NCBI GenBank assembly: GCA_022376925.1
Contig: JAIOJX010000032.1
Span: 201,806,939-201,870,938, forward strand
Length of the DNA: 64,000 bases
Direction of reading: 5' to 3'
Source: Tragulus kanchil
Taxonomy: Eukaryota > Chordata > Mammalia > Artiodactyla > Tragulidae
The notes under the pieces were generated by a model. The model was not told the origin of the DNA. It did no database searches and saw only the letters and a list, made by a program, of their open reading frames with translations. Position numbers and translations under genes: made by a program. Position 1 is the first letter of the stretch. Each line of letters opens with the position of its first letter. Of this stretch, positions 13,129 through 28,153 are shown piece after piece.

Positions 13129-13639
13129 TAAGATTCACTGAGGCACTGGCTACTAGATTTTCATTTGTTGACTCGCGTTTAGCAGATAGAGTCCTAAACT
13201 TGGATGAGGAGATCCTGAATTCGTTTGTGGATTTGGCACATGGTGCCAGCAGGCTTCACACGTCAGCTGCCCACTGAGTGCCCCTGATAAACTAAATGCT
13301 GGCTGTGTTCATTGTTTGTTGTTTCTTTATTGGAGCTTCGTTCTAAACCACATCCTGGTCTGAGCACAGAATACCCTCTTGTATAAAGGAACACACAGTA
13401 GTACTCCCTGTTCGCACAGGGTCCCGTGGGTTGGAGTTGTGCTCGCTATTTCAGATGTACTGGGGGTGTCATGGGAGCCGTGGGGACAGAAGACCAGTGT
13501 CTTCCCCTGCCTTTGACTCGAGTATGTCTTGGGTGAGGAAGAGACAGGAAGGAAGAAAGGTTGCTTTGCTAGCGCTGGTGTACTGCAAGGCGTTGTCTTT
13601 TCCAATTCAAAAACTACATAATAAACTCTGGGGTATTGA

Positions 13640-13835
13640 AAGTCAGTGTAGCGTGATAGGAGTGGAGTGGAGACAGAGCCCTAGGTTTGGGTTTGAGTAT
13701 TTTCCTAACTTTGTGAGACCTTGGCCAGAGTACCTTACCTTTCAGTTTCCTTGTCAGTAAAGCAGAGATCCATGTGCCTGGCTTATAAGACTATAGCAAG
13801 GGTTATGCACATAGTACATGCTCTCAGGAGGAAAT
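13640..13835 (+). repeat. MIR SINE relic
   Basis: gtgagaccttggccagagta, ttcagtttccttgtcagtaa. Repeated at 14716-14910 by duplication 5; a stub is at 12547-12605. Confidence 0.7.
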
Positions 13836-13884
13836 AACTGTGAAGGCATTATGTTAAAGAAGTCAGTTCCTCTCCTCCAACCCC

Positions 13885-14165
13885 CCAAAAAGAAGTCAGT
13901 CACAAAAGGACACCAGTTGTAGCAGTTCTTTTATATGATATACCCAGAATAGGCAAATTATAGAGACAGAAATAGGTTAGTGGTTGCCAAGGTAGAGGAG
14001 ATGGGGGAAGTGGAAAGTGACTGCTAATGGGTAGGAGGTTTGTTTTTGAGGTAATGAAAATGTTCTAAAATTAGATTGTGATGAAAGTTCTACAGCTCTG
14101 TGAATATGCACTATGAAAAAGAGACTACTATGGTATGTGAATGGTATATTGATAAAAGTGTAATT
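13885..14165 (+). mobile_element. Old L1 3' fragment
   Basis: Contains agaataggcaaattatagag and gaaataggttagtggttgcc, typical of mammalian L1M 3' ends. Repeated at about 14962-15243. Confidence 0.75.
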
Positions 14166-15847
14166 TAAGAAAAACAGACATATTATTAGGAAAAAACAAT
14201 GTTATGTCAAGTATTTGTTCAGATATGCATAAATGTACTTAAATCCATTTTTAAAATTTGATGCTGGGAGTCTTAAAGCATGAACTTTCTCTTAATCATT
14301 GATTCCTTTTAGAGAAACCTCATTATTGGTGGTTTTAGTCAAATCGGATAGATTTTTACCTCAAATTTTTGTTAATAGGACCAGGCTTACTTTGGAGACT
14401 TGATTGCATTTTTGGTAAGATGAATTGCTAAGCCAAAAGATAGAAAAACAATTCTCTGGAAGATCATCAAGGTACAATATATTCACCTTTTTTGAAGGGT
14501 TTTGCCCAATTTTTAGTATTTTTGAGGTGGCACACTACCCTGTTGTCTGGTTGCAGTTTGTGTCTCTTGTTTTGGTTCTGGAACATCAACTTCTTCGTGT
14601 CCATATTTTGTTTAAAGATTTACTAAAGTTAAAAGGCATCAGAAACTAGAGATACACAGTTGACTGTTGACATGTTTCTGACTGACAGACAAGGTGGATT
14701 TTTTTCATTCAGTGAAAGTCAGTGTAGCGTGATAGGAGTGGAGTGGAGACAGAGCCCTAGGTTTGGGTTTGAGTATTTTCCTAACTTTGTGAGACCTTGG
14801 CCAGAGTACCTTACCTTTCAGTTTCCTTGTCAGTAAAGCAGAGATCCATGTGCCTGGCTTATAAGACTATAGCAAGGGTTATGCACATAGTACATGCTCT
14901 CAGGAGGAAATAACTGTGAAGGCATTATGTTAAAGAAGTCAGTTCCTCTCCTCCAACCCCCCAAAAAGAAGTCAGTCACAAAAGGACACCAGTTGTAGCA
15001 GTTCTTTTATATGATATACCCAGAATAGGCAAATTATAGAGACAGAAATAGGTTAGTGGTTGCCAAGGTAGAGGAGATGGGGGAAGTGGAAAGTGACTGC
15101 TAATGGGTAGGAGGTTTGTTTTTGAGGTAATGAAAATGTTCTAAAATTAGATTGTGATGAAAGTTCTACAGCTCTGTGAATATGCACTATGAAAAAGAGA
15201 CTACTATGGTATGTGAATGGTATATTGATAAAAGTGTAATTTAAGAAAAACAGACATATTATTAGGAAAAAACAATGTTATGTCAAGTATTTGTTCAGAT
15301 ATGCATAAATGTACTTAAATCCATTTTAAAATTTGATGCTGGGAGTCTTAAAGCATGAACTTTCTCTTAATCATTGATTCCTTTTAGAGAAACCTCATTA
15401 TTGGTGGTTTTAGTCAAATCGGATAGATTTTTACCTCAAATTTTTGTTAATAGGACCAGGCTTACTTTGGAGACTTGATTGCATTTTTGGTAAGATGAAT
15501 TGCTAAGCCAAAAGATAGAAAAACAATTCTCTGGAAGATCATCAAGGTACAATATATTCACCTTTTTTGAAGGGTTTTGCCCAATTTTTAGTATTTTTGA
15601 GGTGGCACACTACCCTGTTGTCTGGTTGCAGTTTGTGTCTCTTGTTTTGGTTCTGGAACATCAACTTCTTCGTGTCCATATTTTGTTTAAAGATTTACTA
15701 AAGTTAAAAGGCATCAGAAACTAGAGATACACAGTTGACTGTTGACATGTTTCTGACTGACAGACAAGGTGGATTTTTTTCATTCAGTGAAATACTCAAT
15801 GAATAATTTCTGCCATATCATTTATGTCATTTGATAAATTTCTGAAT

Positions 15848-15950
15848 CTGGAGGGTGTTCAGTGGTTAGGACTCCATATTTTCACAGCTGAGAGTGTGGG
15901 TTCACTTCCTGGTTGGGGAACCAAGATTCCACGAGCTATGCGAGTTGATT
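15848..15950 (+). mobile_element. CHR-type SINE fragment
   Basis: Degenerate head, ttcagtggttaggactcca, and B-box region, directly followed by antisense BovB. Confidence 0.6.
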
Positions 15951-15954
15951 TCCT

Positions 15955-17053
15955 TTACGACTGACTGAGTTTGATCACCTTGCAGTCCAAAGGACTCTCA
16001 AGAGTCTTCTCCAGCACCACAGTTCAAAAGCATCAGTTCTTTGGTACTCAGCCTTGTTTATGGTCTGACTCTCACATCCATACATGGCTACTGGAAAAAC
16101 CATAGCTTTGACTATACGACCTTTGTTGGCAAAGTAATGTGTCTGCCTTTTTTTTTTTTTTTTTTTTGGTATTAAACAGTAGTCTTTATTTTTATGCAAA
16201 GCAGAACAAAATGTAGTAGGTCCTCAAAGGGTGATTTGGAGCTAGAAAATCTATCCTGAACATGAAAGTGTTAGTTGGTAAGTCATGTCCAACTCGGTGA
16301 TCCCATGGAGTGTAGCCTGCCAGGCTCCTCTGTCCATGGGGTTTCCCAGGCAAGAGTATTGGAGTAGGCTGTCTGCTTTTTAATATGCTGCCTAGGTTTG
16401 TCATAGCTTTTCTTCCAAGGAGCAAGCATCTTTTAATTTTGTGGCACCATTTGCAGTGATTTTGGAGCCCAAGAAAATAAAATTTGCCACTGTTTTCATT
16501 TTTTCTCCGTCTATTTGCCATGCAGTGGTGGGACCAGATGCCATAATCTGAGTTTTTTGAATGTTGAGTTTTAAGTCAGTTTTTCCACTCTTCTTTTACC
16601 TTTTTCAGGAGGCTCTTTAGTTCCTTTTTGCTTTCTTCCATTAGGATGGTATCATCTACATATCTGAGGTTAATATTTCTCCCAGCAATCTTAGTTCCAA
16701 CTTATGCTTCATCCAGCCCAGCATTTTGCATGATGTGTACTCTGCATAGAAGTTAAATAAGCAGGGTAACAATATACATCCTTGACCTACTCCTTTCCCA
16801 GTTTTGAACCAGTCCCTTGTTCCATGTCGGGCTCTAACTGTTACTTCTCGACCTGCATAGACATTTCTCAGGAGGCAGATCTCTTTCAGAATTTTCTACA
16901 GTATGTTGTGATCCACACAGTTAAAGGTTTTAGGGTAGTCAGTGAAGCAGAGGTAGATGTTTTTCTGAAATTTTCTTGCTTTTTCTTCTAACCCAGTTGT
17001 TGCTGACAGTCTGCTTTGCCTATGTGGTGGACCTTGTGTCTCAGACTAATGTC
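15955..17053 (-). mobile_element. BovB (RTE) LINE fragment
   Basis: Antisense reverse-transcriptase and 3' sequence, including ccatacatggctactggaaa and the Bov-type ttcttttacctttttcagga stretch. Interrupted at 16148-16372. Its right part, from 16786, recurs at 17878-18143. Confidence 0.85.
16148..16372 (-). mobile_element. Retroposed transcript end with Bov-A, inside BovB
   Basis: On the minus strand: a Bov-A fragment, about 95 bases of unique sequence with AATAAA, then a poly(A) run (T-run at 16148-16167). Flanked by tgtctgccttt / tgtctgctttt. It splits the antisense BovB. Confidence 0.7.
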
Positions 17054-17070
17054 CCTAGTCAGTGCTTTTT

Positions 17071-17382
17071 TTTTTAAAGATTTATTTATTTATTTATGGG
17101 AGGGTGGGGTGGGAGGGGAGCAGGCGGACCACTTCTATTGGTCTTTCATTTGTCTATTTTCATCCATCTTTGTTCTTGGGCCCGTATGGGCCTCCCATCG
17201 CGGTGGCCTCTGTTGTCACAGAGTGCTGGCTCTGGGCGTACGTGCTCCAGAGCTCCGGCTCGGTAATTGGACACATCGGTCCAGCCACTCCGCGGCATGT
17301 GGGATCTTCCCAGGCCAGGGATCGAACCAGCGCCCCTTGCACTGCAAGGCGGTGTCTTTACCCACTGGACCACCAGGGAAGC
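17071..17382 (-). mobile_element. tRNA-derived SINE, family A
   Basis: Flanked by cctagtcagtgctttt at 17054 and cctagtcagtgtttttt at 17383. Inserted next to BovB sequence, about 110 bp before exon 9. The palindrome core is mutated (gcgtacgtgc). Confidence 0.92.
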
Positions 17383-17401
17383 CCTAGTCAGTGTTTTTTA
17401 A

Positions 17402-17680
<279 letters not shown>

Positions 17681-18160
17681 TGATCTTGTTCTTGAGCTTT
17701 TTTTCTACAGTGAGGAGTCAGGCATACTAAGGGGCAGAACTGGCAGGCCTGTGAGGTCTTGGTTTCTATGGCCACCTGTCAGTATGTTGACACATGCCGT
17801 GAGAACTAGCCTGTCTGTGGAGTTCTCTAGCCTGTTGGGGCTTTAATATCACTCTCCTATTGTTCCAGTTGAAAAAGCCTACTCCTTTCCCAGTTCTGAA
17901 CCAGTCCCTTGTTCCATGTCGGGCTCTAACTGTTACTTCTCGACCTGCATAGACATTTCTCAGGAGGCAGATCTCTTTCAGAATTTTCTACAGTATGTTG
18001 TGATCCACACAGTTAAAGGTTTTAGGGTAGTCAGTGAAGCAGAGGTAGATGTTTTTCTGAAATTTTCTTGCTTTTTCTTCTAACCCAGTTGTTGCTGACA
18101 GTCTGCTTTGCCTATGTGGTGGACCTTGTGTCTCAGACTAATGTCCCTAGTCAGTGCTTT

Positions 18161-18472
18161 TTTTAAAGATTTATTTATTTATTTAGGGGAGGGTGGGGTG
18201 GGAGGGGAGCAGGCGGACCACTTCTATTGGTCTTTCATTTGTCTATTTTCATCCATCTTTGTTCTTGGGCCCGTATGGGCCTCCCATCGCGGTGGCCTCT
18301 GTTGTCACAGAGTGCTGGCTCTGGGCGTACGTGCTCCAGAGCTCCGGCTCGGTAATTGGACACATCGGTCCAGCCACTCCGCTGGCATGTGGGATCTTCC
18401 CAGGCCAGGGATCGAACCAGCGCCCCTTGCACTGCAAGGCGGTGTCTTTACCCACTGGACCACCAGGGAAGC
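18161..18472 (-). mobile_element. SINE family A, duplicate of the 17071 copy
   Basis: Repeated within tandem duplication 6 with the same flanks. Differs by a shorter T-run and one base near 18381. Confidence 0.92.
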
Positions 18473-18491
18473 CCTAGTCAGTGTTTTTTAA

Positions 18492-20930
<2,439 letters not shown>

Positions 20931-23144
20931 GTATACATATATGCTCACATATGTAAATGTATGTGTATCTCTGCTCAAATATGTACATGTGTGTATACAT
21001 AGCTGGCATTTATCCAGTTATTTGACATAGATGTAGGTGACTGAGAAATGAATGTCAGCAGTTACCAGAATTACCTTGGATAATGTCTTTACCCAGTCCT
21101 AGAGCATAGATCCGAGTGATATGTGACCTATGGATAAATGACTCATCTGTGCTAAATAATGAAACCTAGGCTCTACTAGTAGAGAGAAAATGAAATATGA
21201 TAATTAGATACAGGTGTTGGGTCAGCACTCGTTTTCCAGTGTCTCTGCTGCGTCTGTAACCACCCTCTGAACTCAGCAGCGTGACACGGCAGCCGTCTTC
21301 TGCTGACAGAGGCTGCGGGTCAGGAATTCAGCCAGGGCATGGTGTGACTTCAAGGTTGGACTCAGATGAACTGTCCTTTCCACGTGGTGTGAGAGTCCTC
21401 ATGGTGCAGTGACCGGGTATCCAGAGAGGATGCTGCAGAGAGCAGGCATTCCCGCAGGCCCTGCTGAAACCCCTGTGACCTCTGATCTGCTGTTAAAAGC
21501 GGGTCACCAAGGGCAGCCCAGGTGGCAGGGCACAGGAGGCCAGACCACACCTCAAAGGGTAGGCAGGCGAAAGAATTTGTGGCCATTTTTAAAACTCACC
21601 ACCACCAGCTTTTAGATAATATATTTTAAAATTAGTCCCTAAAACTTCTAATCAGTGTGACAGACTTCTGTTGGCTCTATTGTTTCTCTCCTAAAATAAA
21701 GGATAATAAAAATCTAACCAAATGTAGTAAAGAAAAAATACCATTTCTTATAAAGCCTCATCCTGTTGAAGTTTGGCCTGATATTTCTTTTTTAGATTTG
21801 AGTGGGTTAGGGTAATACTTATTTTTATGACAATGTTGAGCACAATGTTTCATTGTCCTTGAAGAAGGAAAGGTAGAAACTGGAAGTAGCTTTTTCACTG
21901 TGCCTTAAGGTGACCTTTAAAAAAGAGGTATCTACAATTAATTACCTGAGTGTGATTTTGTAATAGAAGTCTCCTACCTTGAGAGAAACTTTATCTCATA
22001 TGTTCAAAACATTGAATTTCATTAATTCTGCAAATATTAAGTATCTCACTGCATATTAATATTAAACTCTGTCAGTCAGAATCGATAGGTAGTGGCCATC
22101 CAAGCAGGTCATCTTTTTTTTCCTCTTTTTATAATTGAAGAATAATAGCTTTACAGAGTTCTGTTGTTTACCAAGCAGATCATTTGAGTGAGGTATGTAT
22201 TTGAGGGCTGCTGGAGATGTAGAGGATAGCAGGCTGTTGTATGAATCCCAGAGATGACCGTGTCATAGAAAAATAAAAGTCCTATTAATCATTCACCAAA
22301 TATTTGAGTGCCCACAATGTGTGGTGGGTATAGTTTCTAAGCACTCCTGAGTCATCAAAGAATAAAATGCCCCCCAATGCTTTTCTGAACACACTTTGTT
22401 TGAAAGATGTGTGTGTGTGTGTGCACACACGTGTGTCTGAAGATCATGAATTTAAGTGTCTCTCCTCTGACCTACTCTGTTACTGGAATTGGTAGCATTT
22501 TATATCTGATCATAAATTTGTGACAGAATTGAGATTGGTTTAGCAACTTAAGGAGCTCATATATCATCTCTGCTCAAGTATTTCTTTTCCTTGTTGGCCC
22601 AGTGTGGACCCTTGTTGATCTGCAGTGTAGGGCTCTTGTTTTCACACACAGATCCTCTTTCCTATGTCTTTCATTTTTAAATGTATATATTGTTTTGTGT
22701 TTTGAAGCTTCCTACAACTTCTGGTGGGGGGAAGGAAATTATAGGGGAAAATAGGAGCATTCTAATCTTCCTTGGTGTTCTTGCTTTTCCCAGTTTGGTT
22801 TTAAGGTACCAATGGCAGGGGAAGAGAACTAAAAATTATGGGAAAAAAAACCACAACAGTTTAAAATGTTTGTCCCTGGATTTCATGAAGTAGGGCTATA
22901 GCCATATGGCAGAGTTAACGTTTCTCATCATAATGTTTTGAAATCTTTTTCCTTATCTGTAAAACAATCACAGACTTACATAAAAGTTGGAAATACAGTG
23001 CACAAAACACTTTTTTCCTCAGTCATTTGAGAGTGAGTTGCTGATCTGACCCCAGTGCTTTTAGTATGTTCTGCCTTCAAAGTCATTTTCCTACATAACC
23101 ACAATACAGCCAGCCAAAGCAAGAGAAATTTACACTTTAATTTT

Positions 23145-23368
23145 TTTATTTTTATTTTGGCCTCTCTTATTGGTTTATTTATTTATTTACTTTCATCCAT
23201 CGTAATTCTTTGGTCTGTGTGGGCCTCCCATCGCAGTGGCCTCTCTGGCTGCAGAGCACCAGCTCTGGGCATGTGTGCTCCAGAGCGCTGGCTCGTAGTT
23301 GGACATATCGGTCCAACCGCTCTATGGTACATGGGATCTTCCCCGGCCAGAGACCACCAGGAAAACCC
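23145..23368 (-). mobile_element. SINE family A, old short-tail type
   Basis: Diverged minus-strand copy. The tail side reads directly from ggcctcttatt into a T-rich stretch, lacking the C-rich tail block. The B-box part near 23350 is deleted. Confidence 0.8.
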
Positions 23369-23932
23369 CTAGTTTTTACTAATAAATAATAATTAAGTTA
23401 ATAATTAATTAACATTATTTAATTAACTAATATGAATATATCGGTGAGTTAATGTCAGTGTGTAATAATGATACATTATTACTGTCTATTCCTCAGGCCA
23501 GCATCCCGAGTACGTCGAATGTGGTTCAGAGTGACCTGGTGTACTTAGTTGTCACATCTCTTTAGTCTTCCTCAACCACAGGTCCTCAGTCTTTCTTTGA
23601 CTTCCATGATATTGACGCTTTGAACAGTTACAGCCCAGTTATTATACAAAATGTCCCTCAGTTTAGGTTCATCTGGTGTTTCCTCATGGTTAAGAGTCTG
23701 CCTACATGTCTAACAGGAAAAAGACAGAAATGACACTGCTTTTTCTCATCGTCATCTCCTTGCTTTGTCTTCTCAGCTAAACAGTATATAACTGCCTTCA
23801 AGTTAGGTAAGCCTGAAGTCATAGTCACCTGTCCCCGTATCTCAGTCAGTCTGTTGCTTCCGTCTGTTACTTCTGCTATTCCCACTGCCCTGTGACTCTT
23901 GCAAGCCCTGACTTCCTGTTCCTTAAACAACT

Positions 23933-26112
23933 GCACTACCGGTAACTGCCTTTTTCTTTCCAGTCTATTCCTGGGCTGTTTGTTAATCTTCCTAACAAAG
24001 AGCTCTGTCATTGTCTGCCTGAAGATGCCAAAATAGAGAATAACGGTCTCCAGTAACTCCTGTTTGCTTACAGAGTAAAGTGAAATTCTTTATTGGATGC
24101 TTGAGCTCCTCCATAGTTTGAGTTTTAACCTTATCTTTTCCTGCACCCTGTTGAAGCCAGTGGGTGCCTCTTGACAAGAGTGTTTGTCCTCCTGTCACCC
24201 AGACCCCCCCTCTTCCCCGCAAACTGAAATGCTGTCTTTTGCTATACCTTTGTGCTTATACATGTTTTCTCCATGTTTTTCTGGAGAATTCCATGGCAAG
24301 AATGTTATGATTATAATAGCATAATTTTAATGAGTATATGGAGTATTATTGCCACATTCAGCATGTCTAATAATTTTTGGTTTTGTCTTGAATGAAGATT
24401 CTGAGTCCTCTGTATCTTAATAGTATTCACACTGTTTTCTTCTCAGCAAACATTTTTGGTAATACAAGGGTGAAATGTAGTAAGGTATCAGAATAATGCC
24501 ATTGTAGAAAGATGGAGACTTCACCAAAATGAACTCTTACTTAATAGGGAATATTGTTGGGAAGTAACTCCAAACACTTGTCGATCAGTTGATGTAGACA
24601 GATTGGTGGTTTAGTGTTGCATAGTATAATGTGTGAAAATATGAGTTGTACCAAAGCTGTATGTATGAAACTTGACTAACCCTTTACTATAGTTTTCTAG
24701 CCATATGTCATCTTTCTCTCTAGGTTATACATTCTTCGAGGGCAGGAACCTATGTCTTGAACTTCCTTTGCATCTTAAATCATGCCTACTTTAAGACCTT
24801 AGAGTAAATAATTGTTTGACTTGATTTTTCTCAAAATTGTTGTCTATCTTCCCTAAGTAGAATATAAATTCCATAAAAACAGGGAGTTTGGGCCATCTTG
24901 TTTGCTTTATTCCTTCCGTTTATAACTGTATTTGGCACATAGTTGTTGTTTAGTGACTAGGTCGTGTCCGACTCTGCGACCCCATGGGCTGCAGCACGCC
25001 AGACTCCTGACCCCCCACTTGCTCCCATGGGCTGCAGCACTACCGGTAACTGCCTTTTTCTTTCCAGTCTATTCCTGGGCTGTTTGTTAATCTTCCTAAC
25101 AAAGAGCTCTGTCATTGTCTGCCTGAAGATGCCAAAATAGAGAATAACGGTCTCCAGTAACTCCTGTTTGCTTACAGAGTAAAGTGAAATTCTTTATTGG
25201 ATGCTTGAGCTCCTCCATAGTTTGAGTTTTAACCTTATCTTTTCCTGCACCCTGTTGAAGCCAGTGGGTGCCTCTTGACAAGAGTGTTTGTCCTCCTGTC
25301 ACCCAGACCCCCCCTCTTCCCCGCAAACTGAAATGCTGTCTTTTGCTATACCTTTGTGCTTATACATGTTTTCTCCATGTTTTTCTGGAGAATTCCATGG
25401 CAAGAATGTTATGATTATAATAGCATAATTTTAATGAGTATATGGAGTATTATTGCCACATTCAGCATGTCTAATAATTTTTGGTTTTGTCTTGAATGAA
25501 GATTCTGAGTCCTCTGTATCTTAATAGTATTCACACTGTTTTCTTCTCAGCAAACATTTTTGGTAATACAAGGGTGAAATGTAGTAAGGTATCAGAATAA
25601 TGCCATTGTAGAAAGATGGAGACTTCACCAAAATGAACTCTTACTTAATAGGGAATATTGTTGGGAAGTAACTCCAAACACTTGTCGATCAGTTGATGTA
25701 GACAGATTGGTGGTTTAGTGTTGCATAGTATAATGTGTGAAAATATGAGTTGTACCAAAGCTGTATGTATGAAACTTGACTAACCCTTTACTATAGTTTT
25801 CTAGCCATATGTCATCTTTCTCTCTAGGTTATACATTCTTCGAGGGCAGGAACCTATGTCTTGAACTTCCTTTGCATCTTAAATCATGCCTACTTTAAGA
25901 CCTTAGAGTAAATAATTGTTTGACTTGATTTTTCTCAAAATTGTTGTCTATCTTCCCTAAGTAGAATATAAATTCCATAAAAACAGGGAGTTTGGGCCAT
26001 CTTGTTTGCTTTATTCCTTCCGTTTATAACTGTATTTGGCACATAGTTGTTGTTTAGTGACTAGGTCGTGTCCGACTCTGCGACCCCATGGGCTGCAGCA
26101 CGCCAGACTCCC
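23933..26112. repeat. Tandem duplication 8 (intron 9)
   Basis: 23933-25012 recurs from 25037, period 1104. The first copy breaks off inside a BovB 3' fragment that is complete only in the second. Confidence 0.95.
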
Positions 26113-26208
26113 CTGACCTTCTCCATCTCCTGGAGCTTGCTCAAACTCATGTCCCTTGAGTCAGTGATGCCAGCCAACCATCTAGTCTTCTGCCTCCCCC
26201 TTCTCCTT
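26048..26208 (-). mobile_element. BovB 3' end, 5'-truncated
   Basis: Antisense: gtcgtgtccgactctgcgac, ggagcttgctcaaactcatg. Flanks ggcacatagt / tgcacatagt look like a target-site duplication. A cut-off copy is at 24953-25012. Confidence 0.85.
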
Positions 26209-27238
26209 TTGCACATAGTAGGCATGCGGTAAATACTTGGTGAATGATGAATACTTTGGTGCCTTAAAGAGAGGCAATGTAAGACTCGGTTATTTATGAA
26301 TTCGTCCATTTTTATATTTGTATTCTTAAACTCCAAGAACTTATGAAGTCTATACACCTAGGCAGAGGATAAGATAGGTCTTCACTCAAACAGGATTATT
26401 CTTGAAACCTCATGTATACTGATCAGTGCTCTTTGAATTACAGGATTTAGGAAAACTAATTTTTTAAGAGACGCGTGATCTTTGATTTGATGCTGTTACT
26501 GCTTTTCTCTTAGTGGGATAGATCTTCATGCTTTTATGGTACGGTTGGCTTGAGCAGGAAGCACCCATTTATAAGCTGATCTTCAGAGTCAGAGAAGGAA
26601 ACATTCATCCCATTGTAACTGGCAGGTGTTGTAACTCATTAATGATACAGTTACGGAGACTACTAATCATTGGAAAAACATTCAGAATCAAATTAGAATA
26701 GAGAACTATCTTATAAATAGGACTTATAGATAACTATAAAGCAGATGAGGCAAGTTAAAATGCAGGTACTTGCTTGTCATTAAATAGTGCAGTTTTCCTT
26801 ATCATCTGTTCCAAGCAAAGATATGACCTGTGTCAGATGGTAAGATTTATGACACTCTATTCACACAGTGCTTCTGTTCCCTCTCTAACTATCTATGAGC
26901 TTAGCATGATTTTTCTCCTTTTTTTTCCCCTCCAAACCAGATTAGTGGATCTGAAATAGTTTTTTCATAATGGTAATACTATGAGCTGTGAAATGTTAAA
27001 CTACTCTCTTTCGCTTAAGATAAAATCAAAACTAAAATGAGTCATTGGGGGTTAAAAGAGTAAACACTTAGCCTTGACACTTGGAAAACTTTCTTTTGTT
27101 TAACACAAATGAAATATTATTGCTTTTAATTAGTTTCTCATTTGGGGGGGTCAGTTATAGATAAAGCATGGAAAGTTTAGCTGTGATTATAAGTCAGACA
27201 TTGGCATCAAGAATCTCGACAATATAAAAATAGCCAAC

Positions 27239-27505
27239 GGCTTCCCTGGTGGTCCAGGGGGTAAAGAGTCCTCCTTGCAATGCGAGGGGCACCAATTCGA
27301 TCCCTGGCACAGGAAGATCCCACATGCCACGGAGCGGCTGGACCAGTGTGTCCAATTACGAGCCAGCGTTCTGGAGCACATGCGCCTGGAGCCAGTGCTC
27401 TGAAATGGCAGAGGCCACTGCGATGGGAGGCCCACACATGTCAGAGAATTAAGATGGATGAAAATAAATCAATGAAGGACCAATAAAAGAGGCCAAAATT
27501 TTTTT
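27239..27505 (+). mobile_element. SINE family A, old short-tail type
   Basis: Diverged plus-strand copy ending gaccaataaaagaggcc plus A/T tail. Imperfect flanking repeat aaaaatagccaacgg / aaaagtagccgacag. Confidence 0.85.
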
Positions 27506-27644
27506 AAAAAGTAGCCGACAGATGGCAGGGGATACCAAAATAAGGAAGGTTAGGAACATACAAGTCTATCAGTTTCTTTTATCTTACTTTAGATGCTATC
27601 ATAAATTTATAAACAACTTATTTTCAAATTAAGAAATAGTCTTT

Positions 27645-27765
27645 AGGGCATTCCCTGGTGGTCCAGTGCTTAGAACTTGGTGCTTTCACTCCTCTGACCC
27701 CTGATGGGGTAACTAAGATCTTACAACCTGTGCAGCGTGCCCCCCCGAAAGATAACTAGTCATTA
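27645..27765 (+). mobile_element. CHR-type SINE fragment
   Basis: Head gggcattccctggtggtcca, then ctaagatcttacaacctgtg, about 110 bp. Confidence 0.75.
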
Positions 27766-27824
27766 CAAGAATTTTTTTAAAAAAATTATAGTTGATTTTT
27801 ATGTTTGGGTTGGGTTAGTTGTTG

Positions 27825-28153
27825 TTTTTAAACTTTATTTATTTATTTTAGGTTCGTCTGGGTTTTCAGGGCTGCTGCAGGCTCTTCTCTAGTTGCAGGG
27901 ACTTGGGGCTACTCTCTAGTTGAGGTGAGCAGGCTTCTTGTTGCAGTGACTTCTCTTGTTGTGGAACTCGAGCTCTAGGGCACACGGGCTTCACTAGTCA
28001 CGGCACTTGGGTGCTTTACAGCACAGGCTCAATCGTTGTGGCTCACGGGCTTAGTTGTATCATAGCATGTGGGATCTTCCTGGATCAGGGATCGAACCTG
28101 TGCCTCCTGCATTGTCAGGCTAACTCTTTACCACTGAACCATAAGGGAAGCCC
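27825..28153 (-). mobile_element. CHR-2-like SINE, full length
   Basis: Antisense copy from a T-rich tail to ccataagggaagccct, with the ctctagttgcagggacttgg-type body typical of CHR-2. Confidence 0.85.

Larger units (their letters stand above)
13637..15792. repeat. Tandem duplication 5 (intron 8)
   Basis: 13637-14716 recurs from 14713 to 15792, period 1076. It overlaps the end of duplication 4 by about 60 bases. A MIR and an L1 3' fragment are repeated within it. Confidence 0.95.
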
